A model generated the notes under the pieces. It ran no database searches. It was not told the DNA's origin and worked only from the letters and a program-made list of their open reading frames with translations. This document shows positions 16,994-25,024 of a stretch of 64,000 nucleotides of DNA, piece by piece (the stretch's first letter is position 1; each line of letters starts with the position of its first letter). Source of the DNA: Clostridiaceae bacterium (GTDB lineage: Bacteria; Bacillota; Clostridia; Peptostreptococcales; Natronincolaceae); NCBI GenBank assembly GCA_018432235.1, contig JAHDLO010000007.1, forward strand, positions 88,769 to 152,768. Direction: 5' to 3'. The translations under genes were made by a program, and so were the position numbers.

Positions 16994-17666
16994 ACTGATC
17001 CCCCAATCTATACCCTGTCCCTCGAACAGTCAGAATGATTTGCGGACTTGCTGGGTCCTTCTCTATCTTCTCCCTTAAGCGTTTGATGTATACTGTCAGT
17101 GTATTGTCATTGACAAATTCACCCGCTGCGTCCCACAATTCGTCAAGTAGGCAGCCCCGCGTGATAATACTCTTGGGATTGCTAATAAACACCAACAACA
17201 AGCGGTATTCTAATGCTGAAAGAAAAACCTCATGTCCGTTTTTTTTGACAATACCGCTTGCCGTATCAACATGAAGTCCCTGAATTTCAAAAAATGACCC
17301 AGAACGCCCGCTTTTCCGCAGGGCGGTTCCAATTCGCGCGATCAATTCACGGGGACGAAAAGGCTTGGTAACATAATCGTCCGCCCCCATGTTGAGCCCG
17401 GTAACAACGCTGGCCTCATCGTCGGAGGCTGTCAGAAAGATAACGGGAATATCCTGCGTCTCTTTAATTGCCGTACAAACCGCAAAACCATTGCCGTCAG
17501 GTAAAGAAATATCAAGCAACGCCAAGTCAAATTTACTCTCGGCAAGCACAGCCAGGGCATCACGGCGCGTAGGGGCGTGGGTGACTGTAAATCCTTCCGA
17601 GCGGAGTAAAAGCATCAGGTTTTTAGCGATTGCCTTATCGTCTTCAACTAAAAATATCCGTTTCAT
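16980..17666 (-). CDS. OmpR-family response regulator (BceR/VncR-like)
   Basis: A 228-residue regulator: receiver domain with Asp52 (LALLDISLPDGNG), Lys of KPF near 100, and a C-terminal winged helix (LTVYIKRLREKIEKDP). It is the first gene of the kinase operon and probably controls the ABC operon promoter around 15950-16000. The ATG follows GGATGGTGAT. The DNA immediately upstream consists of gene debris, so its own promoter is not obvious. Confidence 0.9.
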   Translation of the reverse strand: MKRIFLVEDDKAIAKNLMLLLRSEGFTVTHAPTRRDALAVLAESKFDLALLDISLPDGNGFAVCTAIKETQDIPVIFLTASDDEASVVTGLNMGADDYVTKPFRPRELIARIGTALRKSGRSGSFFEIQGLHVDTASGIVKKNGHEVFLSALEYRLLLVFISNPKSIITRGCLLDELWDAAGEFVNDNTLTVYIKRLREKIEKDPASPQIILTVRGTGYRLGDQYASK

Positions 17667-17682
17667 TTGTTATCACCATCCT

Positions 17683-17896
17683 TTACACTACTGCTCCTAT
17701 ATCGTCTGTCAGTCGGTTTTCGGAGTCAACCGAAATCACCATGTATTTCCTTTTTTGCTCCCTTAATCCGTGCAGCAGAGTCCCAAATTTTCGCCTCAGC
17801 TTTTTTGCTGTTATATACCCACGTATAGCACCGTCATAAAATAATTGTATTTCTTTTGTAGGAAATATACAAGCAGAGGCATAAAGTTTTCCCCCT
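17683..17896 (-). pseudogene. orphan open frame without a start, unrecognised
   Basis: The minus strand stays open from about 17896 to a TAA at 17683 and encodes a basic, protein-like sequence (for example GYITAKKLRRKFGTLLHGL, then YMVISVDSENRLTDD). There is no ribosome binding site or clear start. Base composition resembles the GC-richer genes beside it. I do not recognise the family; it is probably the 3' remnant of a transferred gene. Confidence 0.35.
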
Positions 17897-17901
17897 GAAC
17901 A

Positions 17902-18072
17902 ATGACAGCCATTGTCGGTCCGTCTGGCAGCGGCAAAAGTACAATGCTACGACTTACAGTCAGATTCTACGCCCCGAAGAGTGGTGTTGTCCGGTTTGGC
18001 GGCAAGGATGCAACTGCAATAGACCCTGAAAAGCTCTTTGGAAACTGTTCTACGGTTTTAAATGAATCTTAA
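17902..18072 (+). pseudogene. ABC exporter ATPase fragment
   Basis: A 56-codon frame ([18 protein letters not shown]...) contains an intact Walker A followed by [25 protein letters not shown], the A-subdomain of an MsbA-like ABC exporter ATPase. It stops before the Q-loop, and signature and Walker B are absent. It is a remnant left between two intact systems, with GC content similar to the two-component/ABC block. Confidence 0.75.
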
Positions 18073-18186
18073 CTTATCAATTTTTAAAAATGCTTATAAG
18101 TTCTAAAAAAATGAAGATATTATGCAAGCCTTTCTCCCTTGTGCATGATAAAATGGGAAAAACAACTGATTAGGAGGGATGCTGCC

Positions 18187-19041
18187 ATGAAAAAGGAAGT
18201 GCGTACGATATGCTATGATGAAGAGCTTCATATAGAAGCATATCATTTTAAAGGAATTGTGCAGCCTTTCCCCAACCATTTCCATGAATATTATGTGGTA
18301 GGATTTATCGAGGACGGGCAAAGGATTCTATCCTGCAGAAACAGAGAGTATGACATTCGGAGGGGAAATATAGTCCTGTTTAATCCGGGGGATAACCACG
18401 CTTGTGTACAAAGTGATGAAGGGACCTTTGATTATCGCGGGTTTAATATATCTCGGAATGTTATGTTGGATTTAGTAAAGGAATTGACAGGGAGGGAAGA
18501 ATTACCGGGATTTTCGCGGAATGTAATATTTGATGAAGAGTTAACCTGTTATTTGCAGCCACTTCACCAGTTAATTATGAGCGGCTCCAATGAGTTTGAA
18601 AAGGAAGAACATCTGCTGTTGATGCTTTCCTTATTATTACAGAAGTATGGTCAGCCTTTTGAATGCTGTATTCCAGAGTGCAGGGAAGAAATTGAAAATG
18701 TATGCTCATTCCTGCAGGAAAATTATGCTGAAAAAATTTATTTGGATGAGCTGTGCAGACATGCACATTTGAGCAAATCTACTTTGCTGCGGGCATTTGT
18801 AAAATCAAAGGGAGTAACGCCTTACCGCTACCTAGAAGCAATCCGTATTAATGAGGCGAAAAAACTATTGGAGCAGGGGATGCCGCCTGTTGAGGCAGCT
18901 TTACAGACAGGTTTTTCTGACCAGAGCCACTTCACAAATTTCTTTAACCGGTTTATTGGACTTGCACCTGGCATATACCGGGATATTTTCTTGAAAAAGA
19001 AAGTTGATACAGATGTCGGGGTGGGGCATGATGAAAAATAA
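18187..19041 (+). CDS. AraC family transcriptional regulator
   Basis: About 284 residues from ATG 18187, 8 bp after AGGAGGG; an upstream in-frame start at 18139 has no site. The N-terminal half is a cupin-like AraC sensor domain (NHFHEYYVVGFIEDGQ, then RRGNIVLFNPGDNHAC). The C-terminal 100 residues are a double helix-turn-helix of AraC type ending FTNFFNRFIGLAPGIYR. It is followed 36 bp later by a DUF2000 gene in the same direction and then by an EamA transporter, so it probably controls this small cluster. Ligand unknown. Confidence 0.9.
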   Translation: MKKEVRTICYDEELHIEAYHFKGIVQPFPNHFHEYYVVGFIEDGQRILSCRNREYDIRRGNIVLFNPGDNHACVQSDEGTFDYRGFNISRNVMLDLVKELTGREELPGFSRNVIFDEELTCYLQPLHQLIMSGSNEFEKEEHLLLMLSLLLQKYGQPFECCIPECREEIENVCSFLQENYAEKIYLDELCRHAHLSKSTLLRAFVKSKGVTPYRYLEAIRINEAKKLLEQGMPPVEAALQTGFSDQSHFTNFFNRFIGLAPGIYRDIFLKKKVDTDVGVGHDEK

Positions 19042-19077
19042 AAAATTGCAGTTGCTACGAAAAGGAGGAAAACAGAA

Positions 19078-19500
19078 ATGGATTTACGGAATGAAAAATG
19101 TGTTATGGTAATTGATGAAAATTTACCGCTAGGCATTATTGTCAATACTGCAGCTATTCTTGGCATTACTATGGGAATGAGAATGCCGGAAGTGGTGGGG
19201 GATGACGTTATAGATGGGAGCGGTAAATTACATCCGGGGATTATTGAATTTCCGGTTCCTATTCTTAAAGGCAACAGGGAACTGATAAAAAATATCCGAG
19301 AGAAAATGTATCAACCGGATTATGGGGATTTGACCGTTGTTGATTTTTCTGATTTGGCGCAGGGCTGCAAGACTTATGAGGATTTTATTGAAAAGATGAC
19401 GGGTGTACAGGAAAACGAACTACAGTATTTGGGGATTGCAATCTGTGGCGTTAAAAAGAAGGTGAATAAGCTGACAGGGAGTATGCCACTGCTTCGTTAA
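19078..19500 (+). CDS. DUF2000 family protein
   Basis: A 140-residue protein with the DUF2000 pattern: an N-terminal KCVMVIDENLPLGIIVNTAAILG, then GIIEFPVPILKG, and YLGIAICGVKKKVNKLTG at the C-terminus. The family has a peptidyl-tRNA-hydrolase-like fold and no established function; it often sits beside AraC regulators and EamA transporters, as here. An AGGAGG lies 8-9 bp before the ATG. Its stop overlaps the stop of a MocR remnant on the other strand, which marks a deletion junction. Confidence 0.85.
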   Translation: MDLRNEKCVMVIDENLPLGIIVNTAAILGITMGMRMPEVVGDDVIDGSGKLHPGIIEFPVPILKGNRELIKNIREKMYQPDYGDLTVVDFSDLAQGCKTYEDFIEKMTGVQENELQYLGIAICGVKKKVNKLTGSMPLLR

Positions 19501-19664
19501 TACAGCTCCAGCTGTGCGACACACAGTTCTTTTGAAAGGTATCGGGTTGATGGGAGGGCGCTGCAAGTGCTTAATTCACCGGATAGTATTTGCTCCCGTA
19601 TCTGAGTGTAGATCTGCTTTGAAAAAGAACGCTGGCGTGTTCGGTCAAGCTGTAAGTATAGCAC
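19497..19664 (-). pseudogene. truncated MocR/GntR regulator
   Basis: From GTG 19664 (behind AAAGGAGATG) the minus strand encodes 55 residues that match the N-terminus of MocR regulators: LYLQLDRTRQRSFSKQIYTQ, IREQILSGELS, then LPSTRYLSKELCVA. That covers the GntR winged helix only; the frame stops before the aminotransferase domain. It is divergent from the EamA gene, the classic MocR position, so it was probably its regulator before truncation. Confidence 0.7.
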
Positions 19665-19731
19665 GATATCATCTCCTTTAACCGGCTCATTTAATTTTCA
19701 ATATAATTGGAACTTTTGTATACCGATTTTT

Positions 19732-19780
19732 TATGCTTTAATTATAAGTAGTTCAATCGGATTTTGCAATGAAAACCGAT
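19732..19780. promoter_or_regulatory. ACCGAT/ATCGG repeats upstream of the EamA gene
   Basis: ACCGAT occurs at 19732-19737 and 19775-19780 and its complement ATCGG at 19756-19760, within the region between the MocR remnant and the EamA start. They resemble half-sites of a former MocR operator; the functional regulator appears to be lost. Confidence 0.35.
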
Positions 19781-19798
19781 ATAAAGTGAGGTAATAAT

Positions 19799-20698
19799 AT
19801 GAAATGGAAAGATAGCTTCCATCCTTACGCAATAACTACAATTGTTTTTTGGTCACTGGCCTATGTGCTGACTAGGCTGGCATTACAGTATTTTTCTGCC
19901 TTTTCACTAGGTTTCCTAAGATATTTTGCCGCGTCCTGTACCCTAGTGGTCGTTGCAGTCCTAACTAAGATGAAGCTTCCGCAAAAAGCTGATATTCCAT
20001 GGTTTTTGGCAGCTGGTGCAGTTGGATTCTTCTTTTACATGATTGCTTTCAATAAGGGTGCGGAAACTGTGACAGCCTCCACCAGCAGTGTTGTTATTAC
20101 CACAGTTCCAGTTATGACCGCTCTGTTGGCCCGGTTTGTGTATAAAGAAAAATTATACGGTTTTCAATGGGTAGCTATTGCAATTGAATTCATAGGTGTG
20201 TTGGTCTTAACCTTGATGGATGGAGTGTTTTCCATCAATAGAGGACTACTCTGGTTACTCCTTGCAGCATTATCATTGAGTATGTATAACCTTTTACAAC
20301 GCAAGCTCACAAAAAGGTATACTGCATTGCAGACCTCTGCGTTTAGCATTTTCTTTGGCACGATATTACTTGCTGTATTTCTTCCCGCTTCTGTCAAAGC
20401 GGTATCATATGCTCCGGGTATTCAATTGATCTATATTGCTGTATTGGGTGTATTTTCAAGTGCAATCGCCTATGTTGCATGGTCAAAAGCCTTCGCGAAG
20501 GCAAAACAAACATCATTGGTAAGCAACTACATGTTTGTTACGCCTTTTTTAACAAGTATTTTAGGCTTCCTAATTGCTGATGAGGTTCCGGGTCGGGCGA
20601 CAGTGATTGGCGGTACGATTATTATTCTTGGTGTTCTTGTATTTAATTTTGGAGGAAAAATCTATGCATCCATATACAGTAAGAAAAGTATGGTATAA
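19799..20698 (+). CDS. EamA/DMT family transporter
   Basis: A 299-residue protein with ten predicted membrane segments in two EamA repeats (about 8-135 and 148-290). Typical motifs are TIVFWSLAYVLTRLAL in segment 1 and SNYMFVTPFLTSILGFL near the end of the second repeat. DMT transporters export or import metabolites such as amino acids or purines; the substrate is not readable. GTGAGG precedes the ATG. It is preceded by a wrecked divergent MocR gene and may now be controlled by the AraC gene upstream. Confidence 0.88.
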   Translation: MKWKDSFHPYAITTIVFWSLAYVLTRLALQYFSAFSLGFLRYFAASCTLVVVAVLTKMKLPQKADIPWFLAAGAVGFFFYMIAFNKGAETVTASTSSVVITTVPVMTALLARFVYKEKLYGFQWVAIAIEFIGVLVLTLMDGVFSINRGLLWLLLAALSLSMYNLLQRKLTKRYTALQTSAFSIFFGTILLAVFLPASVKAVSYAPGIQLIYIAVLGVFSSAIAYVAWSKAFAKAKQTSLVSNYMFVTPFLTSILGFLIADEVPGRATVIGGTIIILGVLVFNFGGKIYASIYSKKSMV

Positions 20699-20826
20699 AG
20701 CAGTATCGCTGAGATTATAACAAGGAATGCTTGTCGTAAATTGCCAGATGGTTCTCCTTGCTTTCTACCACTCGTTGTGCCAGCATAGTGTTAGAGTTGA
20801 TAGAAAATGATAGAAGGAGCGGTATT

Positions 20827-21378
20827 ATGAAGTTGTATGAGAGTGAAACAGTTGAATTGAAGGCAATCTACACGCCTGATTTAAAAAAAGAAATTATTGC
20901 CTTTGCAAATACAAGCGGTGGAGCAATCTTTATTGGGGTACAAGATAACGGAGAAATTGTTGGGCTTGATAATGCTGACCTTGTAATGCAACAGATATCA
21001 AATGCTCTAAGAGATGGTATTCGTCCGGATGTTTCTATGTTTACAAATATTGATTTGTTGAAAGAAGGCAAGAGGTTTTTCATAAAACTAACTGTTAGCC
21101 AAGGTACAAAAAAGAAGTTTGAAAATGTAGAAGGGGCATTTCGAGTTATTCTTCCTAATATACATGCCAAAGTATTAAGTACAGAAGATCAAAAGTACTT
21201 GCCTATACTCGGATTATTCGAAAACCAAAAAGAAATTACTCGCTCTGATATAGAAGAAGTTTTGGGGATTGGTACGACTCATGCCGTCAATATGCTCAAG
21301 GAAATGCAGGAAAAAAAGCTCATTAGAAAAATTGGCAATGGTAGGCTGACAAGGTATGGGGCTTTTTTGAAAAAATAA
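20827..21378 (+). pseudogene. AlbA_2 (Schlafen-like) domain protein, internally deleted
   Basis: About 183 residues from ATG 20827, behind AAGGAG. The N-terminus (KLYESETVELKAIYTPDLKK, then IIAFANTSGGAIFIGVQDNG) is an AlbA_2 domain; the end is a winged helix (ITRSDIEEVLGIGTTHAVNM). Family members of this layout are usually over 400 residues, with an ATPase-like module between these parts. Here KGTKKK-type sequence passes directly into the C-terminal part, so the centre has been lost. A second remnant of the same family, matching upstream DNA as well, is at 29426. Whether the short protein is functional is unknown. Confidence 0.6.
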
Positions 21379-21392
21379 AGACTGTAGATGAG

Positions 21393-21548
21393 ATGGGAAT
21401 TAGAGAAGAATATCCATATAATCCTCCAACTGATGAAGAATTAGATGCCATCATGGAGGAATAGTCTATGAAATTAAAACAAATGATTATAGATGCAGAT
21501 ATATGCATTAAGATAGGAGCTAGTACCAAATACAGATTTCAGAAATAA
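21393..21548 (+). pseudogene. remnants of a toxin-antitoxin-like pair
   Basis: A 3' end of an acidic protein (REEYPYNPPTDEELDAIMEE, stop 21464) is followed 4 bp later by an ATG frame of 26 residues (MKLKQMIIDADICIKIGAST...). The latter looks like the first strand and catalytic Asp of a PIN-like toxin and is cut off by a stop at 21548. The order, with an antitoxin-like tail immediately before a PIN-like start, suggests a decayed module. Assignment is tentative. Confidence 0.35.
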
Positions 21549-21613
21549 TTGAGCCCATAATAGTATCTGTTGATGATATAGACAAATCAGAACTTGTATC
21601 GGATGTTGATCAT

Positions 21614-21910
21614 GTGCCTTCAAGTCAAATGGAAACTGAAGTATCAGTTATTGATTCTATAATAAATACTACAATTGATGACTTTCAAGAAAAAGATGAA
21701 GAGAAGTCCTCGAATGAATTTGGCCAGTTTGATGGCAAAGATGAACAGAAGCCAATAAAAAAGAGTCTGGAGCCTGCATTTGATTTTAGGGGTAAGCAGC
21801 AACCAAACGCTAAACAAATGAAAGAGAAAGTTGAGTTGGTAGAGATCAAGACATCTGAAAGCAGTGGATTTGGCAAGCCAAAATTTGACTTCAGAAACAA
21901 GAAATTGTAA
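21614..21910 (+). pseudogene. unrecognised charged protein, C-terminal fragment
   Basis: The frame is open from about 21525 to 21910; the first possible start inside it is GTG 21614, without a ribosome binding site. The product is rich in Glu, Lys and Asp (for example DDFQEKDEEKSSNEF) and contains two related short motifs, AFDFRGKQ and KFDFRNKK. No family is recognised. The lack of a proper start and the neighbouring debris suggest a gene fragment. Confidence 0.35.
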
Positions 21911-21991
21911 TATGTATGCCTATGACAGAACACTGCGTAATTGGGGTGGTTTATATTGACAATATTATGAAAGCACTAGGGGGGAAAGACT

Positions 21992-22912
21992 ATGGCAATA
22001 CCAAAATATTATGAGTTTATGAAGCCAATATTAGAATTTTTAAGTGATAATCAGGTTTATAAAAGAATAGCAATGTATCAGCATTTTGCAGTCAAATTTC
22101 AATTAACGGAAGCAGAGCTACAAGAATGGCTACCAAGTGGTAAACAGCTCCTTTTTAATAATAGAGTAGGCTGGGCGTTGACGTATCTTAAAAAGGCAAA
22201 GTTAATTGATTCGCCTGCCAGAGCTAGTTATAGAATTACTGAACTAGGGCAACAGGTACTTGCTGAAGATCCCCAGGTCATTGATCAGAATTTTCTTAAG
22301 AAATTCGAAGACTTTCAGGATTTTATTGATGGTAATTCTGGTGACACCTTGTTTGATAATGACCTTTCTCAACTAGGCAGTGATGACTCACCACAAGATA
22401 TTTTGGAACGAGCGTACAAAACTATTTCGAATACTCTGACCAGCGATCTGCTTATTGAAGTTATGAATCAGTCACCGAGCTTCTTCGAAAAATTAGTAGT
22501 CGATTTACTGGTTACCATGGGATATGGTGGAAGTAAGATTGAAAATAGCAAGGTGCTTGGGAGGTCTGGCGACGAAGGTATTGATGGTGTCATTAATGAA
22601 GACAAGCTAGGGTTTGATAAAATCTATATTCAGGCAAAGCGTTGGGACATTGATCGAACTGTAGGCAGACCTGAGCTTCAGAAATTTGTTGGTGCATTAA
22701 CAGGACAAGGTGCTTCAAAAGGTGCCTTCATCACAACCGCCAGCTTTACCAAAGAAGCAAAAGAATATGTCAGCAAGCAACATGCATGCAAAATCGTGTT
22801 AATAGATGGTAAAACATTAGCTGCTCTTATGGTTGAACATAATTTGGGCGTATCCATAGAAAATGCATACTATATTAAGAAAATTGATACCGATTATTTT
22901 AATGGTGATTGA
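21992..22912 (+). CDS. mrr: Mrr-type restriction endonuclease
   Basis: A 306-residue protein. Residues about 1-95 form the Mrr N-terminal winged helix (KPILEFLSDNQVYKRIAM), and the C-terminal half is a PD-(D/E)XK nuclease with SGDEGIDGVI (catalytic Asp) and IYIQAKRW (QXK form of the (D/E)XK motif), followed by FVGALTGQGASKGAFITT as in Mrr. It cleaves modified (methylated) DNA in characterised members. A strong AGGGGGGAAAG site precedes ATG 21992. No modification gene is next to it, as expected for a type IV enzyme. Confidence 0.92.
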   Translation: MAIPKYYEFMKPILEFLSDNQVYKRIAMYQHFAVKFQLTEAELQEWLPSGKQLLFNNRVGWALTYLKKAKLIDSPARASYRITELGQQVLAEDPQVIDQNFLKKFEDFQDFIDGNSGDTLFDNDLSQLGSDDSPQDILERAYKTISNTLTSDLLIEVMNQSPSFFEKLVVDLLVTMGYGGSKIENSKVLGRSGDEGIDGVINEDKLGFDKIYIQAKRWDIDRTVGRPELQKFVGALTGQGASKGAFITTASFTKEAKEYVSKQHACKIVLIDGKTLAALMVEHNLGVSIENAYYIKKIDTDYFNGD

Positions 22913-22960
22913 AATTATAATATAATTTTAGTTGAGTAGGGTATAGGTTGACACCAGTTT

Positions 22961-22989
22961 TTGAGTTTTTAGTGGAAATATAGTATAAT
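22961..22989 (+). promoter_or_regulatory. sigma-A promoter of the VbhA-Fic operon
   Basis: TTGAGT (22961-22966), a 17-bp spacer and TATAAT (22984-22989), 22 bp before the antitoxin ATG. Confidence 0.65.
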
Positions 22990-23010
22990 AATAGATAAGG
23001 TGGTGTTGAT

Positions 23011-23202
23011 ATGAGAGATTTAGAAAAACTAATTGATGAAGTTAACGGTTCAATGTCAATAGAAGGCATGCCGCTTACTCAGACTGATAAAGATAGAATA
23101 AGACGTTGTGTAGGTAATGATAAACTTGTTGAAGAAACGATAGCAGAGCTCATAAAAAAACACACTGCTGTCAAGGACTATAGCCATGAACGACAATTAT
23201 GA
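23011..23202 (+). CDS. VbhA-like antitoxin of a Fic toxin
   Basis: A 63-residue protein that carries the inhibitory helix motif (S/T)xxxE(G/N) as SMSIEG (Ser14-Glu18-Gly19), as in the VbhA antitoxins that block ATP binding in Fic enzymes. The following GMPLTQTDKDRIRRC is also typical. Its gene overlaps the Fic gene by 17 bp, in antitoxin-then-toxin order, so the pair is translationally coupled. Confidence 0.88.
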   Translation: MRDLEKLIDEVNGSMSIEGMPLTQTDKDRIRRCVGNDKLVEETIAELIKKHTAVKDYSHERQL

Positions 23203-23806
23203 TTACAGCTATGAGTGGGATCACAGGTATTGTTATCCTCATTCAGATGTGCTTATAAATAGGCTGAGTATCAAGGATGCAGACAAGCTTCACATAGCAG
23301 AAAGGGAAATAACTTCTTTGAGAATAGCCAATGCAAAAATGAAAATTATAAAAGGTGATTTTGATCTGCTCCACTTAAGAAGAATTCACAAGTATATATT
23401 CGGTGATATCTATGAATGGGCAGGCGAAATAAGATGGGTAAACATTGCAAAAGGCAATATGTTTTGCAACTATGAGTTTATAGAAGCAAATGCAGATTCG
23501 ATCTTCAAGAAGCTAAAAAAAGAGAAATTTTTGAAAGATGCTTCCAAAGATGAAATTCCACTCCGACTTGCATACTATTTAAGTGAAATCAATGTCCTTC
23601 ACCCCTTCAGAGAAGGAAACGGTAGAGCACAAAGACTCTTTATTGAATACTTGGCTGAAAACGCAGGCTATAGCGTTGACTTTTCGCGGGTGACAGACAA
23701 GCAAATGATTGAAGCAAGTGCCACATCATTCCTGTGTGATTATACTAAAATGGAGGAAATTTTCAATGCAATAACCAAACCTCTGCCTGAGAACAACATG
23801 GCGTAG
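23186..23806 (+). CDS. Fic family toxin (adenylyltransferase)
   Basis: A 206-residue Fic protein with the complete active motif HPFREGNGRAQR (139-150), including the catalytic His and both glycines of the anion hole. The upstream flap region is also present (AGEIRWVNIAKGNMFC). Fic toxins of the VbhT class AMPylate gyrase and topoisomerase IV subunits and stop growth unless bound by the antitoxin. The motif is intact, so the toxin should be active and held in check by the neighbouring VbhA-like protein. Confidence 0.92.
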   Translation: MNDNYDYSYEWDHRYCYPHSDVLINRLSIKDADKLHIAEREITSLRIANAKMKIIKGDFDLLHLRRIHKYIFGDIYEWAGEIRWVNIAKGNMFCNYEFIEANADSIFKKLKKEKFLKDASKDEIPLRLAYYLSEINVLHPFREGNGRAQRLFIEYLAENAGYSVDFSRVTDKQMIEASATSFLCDYTKMEEIFNAITKPLPENNMA

Positions 23807-23920
23807 ACTTTCATGGAATAGTTCAAAATACTATCAATACTTTAAATAAGGATGACTACCATAGAGTGAAAGAGGCTGTCGGGAAATAGCTGATTTTGCC
23901 TCCAAGAACTAAAAATAAAG

Positions 23921-23985
23921 AGAACCCTGAAACTCTTGAAACTAGGATTCGAAAAAGTCCTATGATCTTGCTGGGTTCTTTTTTG
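23921..23985 (+). terminator. probable terminator of the Fic operon
   Basis: AGAACCC (23921-23927) pairs with GGGTTCT (23973-23979), followed by TTTTTG. An inner TAGGA/TCCTA stem further closes the loop. Confidence 0.5.
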
Positions 23986-24072
23986 TTTTTAGGTTTTATA
24001 TTTGGACACAGCAAATAAAGTCGTTCAATTTTAGCTGCAAGAGAGCTCTGGGTTAGGAGACTGATAGATAAA

Positions 24073-24891
24073 CTACAAGCTTTGGATTGGAAACCCCACC
24101 TCTGTAACCATTTTTTGAGCGTTTTTTTCTGTGGCTGGAGATACATGGTAAATGTTAAAATGCTGACCACAAAATGTATAATGATTGTCTTTTGCCCAAT
24201 TTGCAATCAGCTCGCCTATTTCCGATATCTGATGGTACTCCCCCTCATAAGTCAATACTGCGGCAAGCGTAGAGGAGACCTCCTTAAATATTACGTTGTC
24301 TGTATCCCTCCCTTTCCAGGCTACTGCCCTTTGCAGTTCAATATCAATGCCACTTTCTACAAAGCCTTCATTATGGTATATTGCCATATCATATGCAGGG
24401 GTTTCAAACGGTATCTGTTGTTGCTCTAACGTTCTTGACAATATTGACCACAGGTCCCCCTCTCTGTCATAAAAAGGGATGGTGTCCCGTATACTCACCA
24501 CAGTTCTGCTGGGTATTTGTTTCACTTCAACACTATATCGCAGTATATTCTCATTTTTGCGTAGTGCCGCTACTGTTGTTTCAAGTTGTCTGATTTGTTG
24601 TTGCAGCCGTTCAAGTTCTTCCTGCTTATATGTAGTCTGTATTTTTAAATATGCTGCAAGGCTCTCACTATCTTTGTATTCGCATAAAATATCCTTGATA
24701 GTCGCAAGTCCAAGCCCCATAGACTTTAGGGCTTGTATGCGGTTAGCAACCGTCAACTGATTTTCTGAATAATAACGATAACCGGATTCTGCATCAACAT
24801 AAACGGGAATAAGAAGCCCAATCTTATCATAATTACGCAGCATGTGAATACTGATTTTTGTAAGCATTGAAAAATGGCCTATCTTTAGCAT
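24073..24891 (-). CDS. MerR family regulator with GyrI-like domain
   Basis: A 272-residue protein: MerR helix-turn-helix (HFSMLTKISIHMLRNYDKIG), coiled coil at about 75-112 and a C-terminal GyrI-like effector-binding domain (about 120-270). It is divergent from a DrrAB-like ABC exporter, with a MerR-type promoter in between. It probably senses a drug and activates the exporter. Shares architecture with the regulator at 5315 but is clearly a different protein. Confidence 0.88.
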   Translation of the reverse strand: MLKIGHFSMLTKISIHMLRNYDKIGLLIPVYVDAESGYRYYSENQLTVANRIQALKSMGLGLATIKDILCEYKDSESLAAYLKIQTTYKQEELERLQQQIRQLETTVAALRKNENILRYSVEVKQIPSRTVVSIRDTIPFYDREGDLWSILSRTLEQQQIPFETPAYDMAIYHNEGFVESGIDIELQRAVAWKGRDTDNVIFKEVSSTLAAVLTYEGEYHQISEIGELIANWAKDNHYTFCGQHFNIYHVSPATEKNAQKMVTEVGFPIQSL

Positions 24892-24969
24892 TGTACCAAC
24901 CTCCTATTTCTATTGTAGCGTATAGACGATTGTTACATCAATTTCTTTTTGATTTTTTTCAATTTCCCC

Positions 24970-25000
24970 TTGACTCTCGCATTGTACGAGGTTGTAGCAT
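24970..25000 (+). promoter_or_regulatory. MerR-type promoter of the DrrAB-like operon
   Basis: TTGACT (24970-24975) and TAGCAT (24995-25000) are separated by 19 bp. The spacer contains the dyad CTCG-CATTGTA-CGAG. Overlong spacer and central dyad are diagnostic of MerR-regulated promoters. Confidence 0.75.
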
Positions 25001-25024
25001 GGAAATCACAAAGGAGGTGTAATT

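Noticed and set aside
23870..23913. GAGGCTGTCGGGAAAT...GCCTCC as a possible insertion-sequence end
   Set aside because: Only a 5-bp inverted match (GAGGC/GCCTC) and no second end or transposase nearby.
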